A DNA stretch of 20,802 nt from assembly GCA_002690875.1 (NCBI GenBank), contig NZGH01000055.1, positions 1 through 20,802 of the forward strand, written 5' to 3'. Under the pieces are notes generated by a model. It did not search any database and was not told the DNA's origin. It saw only the letters and a program-made list of their open reading frames with translations. This document shows positions 15,816 to 20,802 of the stretch, piece by piece (position 1 is the first letter of the stretch; every line of letters starts with the position of its first letter). Both the position numbers and the translations under genes were made by a program. The DNA comes from Rickettsiales bacterium (GTDB lineage Bacteria > Pseudomonadota > Alphaproteobacteria > TMED127).

Positions 15816-16190
15816 CTACTTAATAATGCTTCCTTTGTAACCTCCTTGAGAATCATATATATTTCCGTTTCTCTCAAGCTTACCTTGGTAACTTCCCAAC
15901 GAATCATACATATTACCAAATTCGTCAATTCTACCTTTAAATCCACTTAAAGTATTATTCTCATTATTGTAAGTTTCAAATCTTCCTAGATAATCACCAT
16001 AAGAATTATAAATACTTCCATTACTATCTACTCTTCCCTCAAAGCCAGTTGAGAAGTTAAACATATTTTTACTCTTACCAATTTTTGTAGAATACTCTCC
16101 CGCCGTGTTATAAATTGAGTCACTTTTAATTTGAGAAAAGAAAAAAAAAGTTATAAAAAAAGAGGATAAAAGAATTAAATTTTTTTGCAT
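15816..16190 (-). CDS. Small secreted protein of 17-residue repeats
   Basis: 124 residues: a signal peptide (hydrophobic residues about 4-21, SQIKS region), then nothing but repeats. The units start at residues 49, 66, 83, 100 and 117, exactly 17 apart. The best-kept units are GFEGRVDSNGSIYNSYG, GFKGRIDEFGNMYDSLG and SYQGKLERNGNIYDSQG. The unit at 66-82 is degenerate, and the end of an earlier unit (SIYNTAG, 25-31) falls in the same register, with a poor unit between. The pattern is aromatic-x-G-basic-hydrophobic-acidic-x-x-G-x-[IM]-Y-[DN]-S-x-G, suggesting a chain of two-stranded turns (beta-solenoid or hairpin stack). Function unknown; a cell-envelope or ligand-binding role is inference. 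It converges with the PepSY gene and lies just downstream of nhaD beyond its terminator. Confidence 0.65.
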   Translation of the reverse strand: MQKNLILLSSFFITFFFFSQIKSDSIYNTAGEYSTKIGKSKNMFNFSTGFEGRVDSNGSIYNSYGDYLGRFETYNNENNTLSGFKGRIDEFGNMYDSLGSYQGKLERNGNIYDSQGGYKGSIIK

Positions 16191-16236
16191 ACTTTATTTT
16201 AAAAAAAATATAAAAATTTTAAAAGAAATATTTGAC

Positions 16237-16280
16237 TAAAAAAAATGGCACGAAAAAAAATAAATTAACTTCGTGCCATT
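16237..16280 (-). terminator. Rho-independent terminator of nhaD
   Basis: On the minus strand an 11-base-pair stem, AATGGCACGAA pairing with TTCGTGCCATT (plus-strand arms 16270-16280 and 16244-16254), encloses a 15-base loop. It is followed directly by a run of T residues. It begins 18 bases after the nhaD stop. This is the clearest intrinsic terminator in the window. Confidence 0.85.
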
Positions 16281-16297
16281 AATTTTTAATTAAAACA

Positions 16298-17713
16298 TTA
16301 TCGCTCCAGAGGGACTAAGTCAAATAAATGAGCATTCATCCATAAATGTACAACGATACACGCTGCATATCCAAGTAGAATTGCCCATGCCCATTTAAGG
16401 TGAGCAAAGAAAGTATAAACTCCTCTTGCTTGCCCCATTAAAGCAACACCTGCTGCAGATCCAATAGATAGTAATGAGCCACCAGTACCAGCTGTTAGTG
16501 TAATCAGTAACCACTGTCCCATATCCATTTCTGGGTGAGCTGTTAATACAGCATAGACTATCGGAATATTATCAATAATAGCAGATAAGATGCCAACTAA
16601 GACATTAGCATAAGTTGCACCCAATGTAACATACATATCATCAGAGATAAGTTTTAAATAACCTAAAGAAGCAAGCCCACCAACAGCGACTAATATTCCA
16701 TAGAAAAATAGAAGTGTATCCCATTCAGCTCTTCCGGTTATGACAAAAATATCAAATTTATTTTTTTCAGGATATCTAGTTTTAAGAAAGTAGCCGTAAG
16801 TTCCGAGCATTCCTAGACCAAACATCATCCCTAGAATAGGAGGCATATGAAGAACGTTATGCCCAGTAACTGTTAAAGTAATTGTTAAAATTCCAAGTGC
16901 AGCAATTACTTTACCTCCGGGAAGGATAGTTACCTTTTTTCCGTCTCCTTTTGGAACTTCGTTAGGAATCGCAAAGTACATAATTGCTGCAGGAACAACG
17001 TAATTTACGACCGATGGTACAAAAATATTGAAAAAGTCAAAAAAGGAAACAAACCCTCGTTGCCATACCATTAATGTGGTTATATCACCAAAAGGAGAAA
17101 AGGCTCCTCCAGCGTTGGCAGCTACAACAATATTAATTAGACCAGGAACTACAAAAGCTTTATTTCCTCGACCTGCAACCATAACGACGGTTCCAAGTAT
17201 TAAGGCTGTAGTTAAATTGTCAGCAATAGGGGAAAGAAAAAAAGCTATAACTCCAGAAATCAAAAATATTTTTTTATAGCTAAAGTTATTATTTGATAAC
17301 CATGCACACAACGCATCAAACATTCGTCTTTCTGTTAATGCATTGACATAAGCCATTGCAACAAATAAAAAGAAGAAAAGTTCTGCAAATTCTAATACAA
17401 CATGTCTGAACTGAGTTTCTGCCCATTTAGCACCAATGTTGGGATCTTGTGAGGCAACATAAGCAATTATTACCCAAATTAGAGTAGCAGCAAGAATCAC
17501 TGGTTTAGATTTCCTAAAATGCGTGAATTCTTCTGCCATGACGAATGCGTATGCAACGATAAATAAGATAATACAAAAAATAGCAGCAGGACTTGTAATC
17601 ATATCAAGACTTGTTGGGCCACTCGAACCTTCTGCTGCCATGGTTATTTGAGGCAAGAGCGAAGTTAATAATATGGTTAAAAATGATAGCGTTAGTTTAG
17701 AAAATAGATTCAT
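16298..17713 (-). CDS. nhaD: Na+/H+ antiporter, NhaD type
   Basis: About 471 residues, a polytopic inner-membrane protein of normal NhaD length. It exports Na+ (or Li+) in exchange for H+ and keeps the sodium gradient used by sodium symporters such as the one at the window's left edge. The first segment looks like a cleavable signal (ending ITMAAEG), as in other marine NhaD proteins. Family marks: FVMAEEFTHFRKSKP (57-71), FLSPIADNLTTALI (about 159-172), NAGGAFSPFGDITTLMVWQRG (about 200-220), and LSAIIDNIPIVYAVL (about 376-390). The buried Asp residues are the expected ion-binding ones. A strong AAGGGGA Shine-Dalgarno precedes the ATG (plus positions 17717-17723), and a hairpin terminator follows, so it is probably a single-gene unit. 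It is divergent from the M17 gene, with 55 bases between starts. Confidence 0.95.
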   Translation of the reverse strand: MNLFSKLTLSFLTILLTSLLPQITMAAEGSSGPTSLDMITSPAAIFCIILFIVAYAFVMAEEFTHFRKSKPVILAATLIWVIIAYVASQDPNIGAKWAETQFRHVVLEFAELFFFLFVAMAYVNALTERRMFDALCAWLSNNNFSYKKIFLISGVIAFFLSPIADNLTTALILGTVVMVAGRGNKAFVVPGLINIVVAANAGGAFSPFGDITTLMVWQRGFVSFFDFFNIFVPSVVNYVVPAAIMYFAIPNEVPKGDGKKVTILPGGKVIAALGILTITLTVTGHNVLHMPPILGMMFGLGMLGTYGYFLKTRYPEKNKFDIFVITGRAEWDTLLFFYGILVAVGGLASLGYLKLISDDMYVTLGATYANVLVGILSAIIDNIPIVYAVLTAHPEMDMGQWLLITLTAGTGGSLLSIGSAAGVALMGQARGVYTFFAHLKWAWAILLGYAACIVVHLWMNAHLFDLVPLER

Positions 17714-17768
17714 AAATCCCCTTTTTTATTGCTTTAAAGAAAAACAATTATATATTTCTTAGAAGGCA

Positions 17769-19115
17769 ATGACAAGTAAGAGAATACATTTAAGAAAAAC
17801 ACCTATATATATTTTTTTTCTTAAAAAACAAATTCCTCAGGATTTTAAAAAAATACCTTTAGAAGATTTCACATCATACTCTGTTTCAAAAGATGATGAT
17901 AAAATTCTCCTAAATTTAGAAAAAATTTCAAAACTTAATACTCTTCAAAAAAACTATAAACTTTTCTTAATTGGTCAAGCTTTAAGCAAATACTGTAAAT
18001 CTGGTGATTTCTTTATTGATTACTTTGGATGCGAACAAACTGATGTAAAAAACTTTATTTTAGGATGGAACCTAGCTAATTACAATTTCAACAAATTTCA
18101 GTCTAAAAAATTCCAAAAAAAAATTCCAAAAATTTCTCATGAATCTAACGACGAAATCAGTCTATTAACCGAATCCTATTTTTTTATAAGAGATTTAATT
18201 AATACACCTGCAAATATTTTAGGTCCGAACGAAATCTTTAATGCAGCAAAAAAATTTTTAAAAAAATTTACTCTTACCAATTTTGTGGTTGGAAAGAAAC
18301 TCGAAAAAAACTTCCCCTTAATATCAGCTGTGGGTCAGGGGGCTGACGACTCAAAAAAACCAATTTTTTGTGAATTTAAATTCAATAAAAAAAAATCAAA
18401 GAAAAAAGTATTTTTAATTGGAAAAGGTGTTTCCTTCGATACCGGAGGGCTAAATATAAAAACTGGCTCAGGAATGTCATTGATGAAAAAAGATATGGGT
18501 GGGGCTGCAAATTGTATTGGTCTAGCAAAGTTAATAAGTGATTTTAATCTTGATGTAGACTTGAGACTGTTGTTGTGTTTGGTTGAGAACTCTGTTTCAA
18601 AAAAATCAATAAGACCGTCAGACATTATTAAAAGTAGAAATGGTAGTTTTGTTGAAATAGGTGATACAGATGCCGAAGGAAGATTAATTCTAGCTGATGC
18701 AATAACCTATGCATGTGAAAAAAATGCTGATCTTATAATTGATATGGCAACACTAACCGGAGCATCTCGAGTGGCAATGGGCATAGATGTCCCAAGCTTT
18801 TTTTGTAACGATGAAGATTTGGCTATGAAATTGATTGATCTATCTCAAAAAACTGGTGACCCACTATGGCAGTTACCGTTATGGGAAAATTATTCAGGTC
18901 AATTAAACTCTGCACATGCTGATTTCAAAAATATAGGAAATAGTATGTTTGGTGGAGCAATTACAGCTGCATTATTTTTACAAAAATTTGTAAAAGATAT
19001 TCCGTGGATACACATAGACCTAATGGCATGGACTAAAGCTAATAAATTTTGTTCCTATGAGGGCGGAGAGGCAATGGGTATAAGAGCACTTCTGGAACTT
19101 ATTAAAAGAATTTAA
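17769..19115 (+). CDS. Leucyl aminopeptidase, M17 family
   Basis: 448 residues, the shorter alphaproteobacterial form of this cytoplasmic two-zinc aminopeptidase. The N-terminal half is divergent and Lys-rich. The catalytic half starts at RDLINTPANILGP (141-153). Metal and active-site residues sit in LIGKGVSFDTGGLNIK (Lys219, Asp224, Lys231), MKKDMGGAAN (Asp242) and GDTDAEGRLILADA (Asp301, Glu303, Arg305). DTDAEGR has Asp299 where NTDAEGR is more usual, a conservative change next to the active site. The family removes N-terminal residues from peptides. Its stop codon overlaps the stop of the opposite-strand oligopeptide ABC ATPase (shared TTTAAA), suggesting a long-standing tail-to-tail peptide-use locus. 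AGAAGG lies two bases before the ATG. Confidence 0.94.
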   Translation: MTSKRIHLRKTPIYIFFLKKQIPQDFKKIPLEDFTSYSVSKDDDKILLNLEKISKLNTLQKNYKLFLIGQALSKYCKSGDFFIDYFGCEQTDVKNFILGWNLANYNFNKFQSKKFQKKIPKISHESNDEISLLTESYFFIRDLINTPANILGPNEIFNAAKKFLKKFTLTNFVVGKKLEKNFPLISAVGQGADDSKKPIFCEFKFNKKKSKKKVFLIGKGVSFDTGGLNIKTGSGMSLMKKDMGGAANCIGLAKLISDFNLDVDLRLLLCLVENSVSKKSIRPSDIIKSRNGSFVEIGDTDAEGRLILADAITYACEKNADLIIDMATLTGASRVAMGIDVPSFFCNDEDLAMKLIDLSQKTGDPLWQLPLWENYSGQLNSAHADFKNIGNSMFGGAITAALFLQKFVKDIPWIHIDLMAWTKANKFCSYEGGEAMGIRALLELIKRI

Positions 19116-20692
19116 AAGTAAGCTGAACCAAGCAACTGTTTTGTGTATTCACTTTTAGGTTTTAAAAAAATCTTATTTTTTTCTTCAAACTCAATAATTT
19201 TACCCGACTTCATCACCATTATTTTATCTGATAAGGCCTTAACTATTTTTAAATCATGACTAATGAATATGTAAGTTAGCTGTTTTGTTTCCTGCAGATT
19301 TAGAAGTAAATCAACTATCTGTGATTGCACGGTCATATCAAGTGCACTAGTTGGCTCGTCGAGAATTATAAGATCTGGATTTAAAATAAGAGCACGGGCT
19401 ATTGCAATTCTTTGACGTTGTCCACCCGAAAACTCATGGGGGTATCTAGAAAGCATTGAAGAATCAAGACCAACATCTTGGATTATTTTTTTTGTTAAAC
19501 TTTCCATTTCTTTTTTTGATTTTTCTTTATTATGTACTTCGAGCCCCTCACTTACAATATCCTGGACAGTGAGACGAGGACTCAGTGAAGCAAAGGGGTC
19601 CTGAAAAATTATCTGAATATTTTTTCGATAAGATCTAAAGTTTTTTTCATTAAGATTTGAAATATTTTTATTTTTAAAAAAGAAATTTCCCTCAGAATCA
19701 ATAAGTTTAATTAAGGCTTGTGCAATAGAACTTTTTCCAGAACCACTTTCACCAACAATTCCAAGAGTTTCTCCTTTAGCGATCTCAAAGTTAAGATTTT
19801 TTACAGCTTGAAAAGCATCGTTTTTATTTTTAAAGAAAAAACTATTTGTGTTTTTATAATAAACACTGAGATTTTTTACAGATAGGATGATTTCATTATT
19901 TTTTTTTTTATTTTTTTTTTCTCTAGGTTTTGAGTTAATAAGCTTCTTGGTGTAAATATGTTTTGGCTTGCTAAAGATTTCAGACGTTGTATTTTGTTCA
20001 ACAATCTTACCTTTTTCCATTACACATACTCTATGAGCAATCTTTTTGACAATTCCAAGATCATGAGTGATTAGCAAAAGAGACATTTTATATTTTTTTC
20101 TTAATTTATCTAAGAGGTCTAATATTTGTTTTTGAATTGTAACATCAAGGGCAGTTGTTGGTTCATCAGCAATTAGCAAGTCAGGATTGTTAGCTATCGC
20201 CATTGCAATCATAACTCTTTGTCTTTGTCCCCCTGATAACTGATGTGGAAAGTGATACAATCTTTGTTCAGGGTTTTCTATACCAACTTCTTTAAGTAAT
20301 TGTATACATTTTGATTTTTTTGATTTTTGGTTTAATGCAAGACACTCAGTAATTTGTTTTTCAATATTGTGAAGAGGATTTAGCGATGTCATAGGTTCTT
20401 GAAAAATCATTGAAATTTTTTTTCCTCTTATATTTTGTAAATTTAACTCATCTGAATTTAAGAGATTTTTTTTTTCATATATCGCACTCCCTGTAATTTT
20501 AAGTTGCGAGTTTGACCTTATTAATCTCATTATTGCTAAAGCTGTAACTGATTTTCCAGAACCACTTTCGCCTACAATAGCAAGACATTCACCTTTTTTA
20601 ATTTTAAAACTACTATCTTTTACGGCATTAACTATTTGATCATTAAACTCGAAGGTAATACTAAGATTTTTAATCTCAAGTAAAGATTTCAT
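19112..20692 (-). CDS. yejF: Oligopeptide ABC transporter, fused two-domain ATP-binding protein (YejF type)
   Basis: 526 residues with two complete ABC ATPase domains, as in YejF, which drives uptake of peptides (in enterobacteria also microcin C). Domain 1: Walker A GESGSGKS (41-48), Q-loop near 98, QLSGGQRQR (151-159), Walker B LLIADEPTTALD (Asp176-Glu177), switch His210. A Lys/Asn-rich linker (about 255-270) follows. Domain 2: GESGSGKS (314-321), Q-loop near 364, EFSGGQRQR (420-428), LIILDEPTSALD (Asp445-Glu446), His479. Both sites look competent. The pairs GESGSGKS and ISHDL/ITHDL with C-terminal YTK(K/Q)L segments are typical of the dipeptide/oligopeptide/nickel class. It starts 1 base after the stop of the permease gene, so they share an operon that continues off the right edge. 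Confidence 0.9.
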   Translation of the reverse strand: MKSLLEIKNLSITFEFNDQIVNAVKDSSFKIKKGECLAIVGESGSGKSVTALAIMRLIRSNSQLKITGSAIYEKKNLLNSDELNLQNIRGKKISMIFQEPMTSLNPLHNIEKQITECLALNQKSKKSKCIQLLKEVGIENPEQRLYHFPHQLSGGQRQRVMIAMAIANNPDLLIADEPTTALDVTIQKQILDLLDKLRKKYKMSLLLITHDLGIVKKIAHRVCVMEKGKIVEQNTTSEIFSKPKHIYTKKLINSKPREKKNKKKNNEIILSVKNLSVYYKNTNSFFFKNKNDAFQAVKNLNFEIAKGETLGIVGESGSGKSSIAQALIKLIDSEGNFFFKNKNISNLNEKNFRSYRKNIQIIFQDPFASLSPRLTVQDIVSEGLEVHNKEKSKKEMESLTKKIIQDVGLDSSMLSRYPHEFSGGQRQRIAIARALILNPDLIILDEPTSALDMTVQSQIVDLLLNLQETKQLTYIFISHDLKIVKALSDKIMVMKSGKIIEFEEKNKIFLKPKSEYTKQLLGSAYF

Positions 20693-20693
20693 A

Positions 20694-20802
20694 TCAAATT
20701 ACCTTTCTTGGGTCAAATGCATCTCTAACAGCTTCACCAATAAAAACCAGTAAACTTAGTTGAAGTGATAAAGTAATAAATGCAGAGAGACCAAGCCATG
20801 GT
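20694..20802 (-). CDS. Oligopeptide ABC transporter permease, C-terminal fragment (YejE/OppC type)
   Basis: The right edge cuts a minus-strand gene whose last 35 codons are visible, ending in TGA at 20696-20694. The translation runs PWLGLSAFITLSLQLSL, LLVFIGEAVRDAFDPRK, then V-I-stop. A membrane helix followed by FIGEAVRDAFDPRK is the typical end of DppC/OppC/YejE inner-membrane permeases. One base separates its stop from the ATG of the ATPase. The rest of the gene, and presumably the other permease and binding protein, lie outside the window. Confidence 0.88.
   Translation of the reverse strand, partial: PWLGLSAFITLSLQLSLLVFIGEAVRDAFDPRKVI

Noticed and set aside
15769..15821. Inverted repeat TAAGTAGA / TCTACTTA between the PepSY and repeat-protein genes
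   Set aside because: The arms are only 8 bases, weak in GC, with a 37-base loop and no U-tract, so neither a terminator nor an operator is supported.

Overview
The window is about 20.8 kb of very A/T-rich, gene-dense bacterial DNA. Short intergenic gaps, many 1-17 bp gene overlaps, Lys/Asn/Ile-rich proteins and the gene families present fit a small-genome pelagic marine proteobacterium. An alphaproteobacterium of the SAR11/HIMB59/AEGEAN-169 kind is the best guess, because the MarR, SelO (C-terminal FCGT), cobT-cobS-histidine phosphatase and M17/Yej arrangements look alphaproteobacterial. The exact lineage cannot be read from the sequence alone. No rRNA, tRNA, CRISPR array, insertion sequence or phage gene is seen.

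Layout. (1) 1-275: 3' end of a sodium/solute symporter (PutP-like). (2) 299-4613, minus strand: a cobalamin lower-ligand assembly block, cobT -> cobS -> a CobC-like phosphatase fused to a methyltransferase, followed by an MFS permease. (3) 4772-6755: a small secreted Adhesin_E-like protein, divergent from an M32 carboxypeptidase. (4) 6955-8490: a two-domain TerB-like protein and a MarR-type regulator. (5) 8496-11158, minus strand: NTF2-like protein -> DUF445 membrane protein -> SelO protein AMPylase. (6) 11247-12085: a CIA30-like secreted protein coupled to a TIGR03643/DUF2805 protein, convergent with a second TerB protein (12069-12509). (7) 12647-15761: a TonB-dependent receptor and a secreted tandem-PepSY protein. 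(8) 15816-16190: a secreted protein built of 17-residue repeats. (9) 16237-17713: the NhaD Na+/H+ antiporter with a clear terminator. (10) 17769-20802: M17 aminopeptidase, tail-to-tail with a fused two-domain oligopeptide ABC ATPase (YejF type), and the end of its permease (YejE/OppC type).

How the genes fit together. Peptide use is one theme: ABC oligopeptide import, then digestion by the M17 aminopeptidase and M32 carboxypeptidase. Sodium cycling is another (SSF symporter, NhaD). Cobalamin salvage/assembly is a third, but its phosphatase appears broken.

The observations most worth a second look are: (a) the CobC-like phosphatase is cut just where its second catalytic-histidine motif should begin and runs in frame into an unrelated methyltransferase; (b) the TonB-dependent receptor has no ATG/GTG/TTG start for its complete signal peptide, and the best start is ATT behind a G-rich Shine-Dalgarno and a good promoter; (c) a small secreted protein consists of exact-register 17-residue repeats. 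I found no convincing wholly new multi-gene system.
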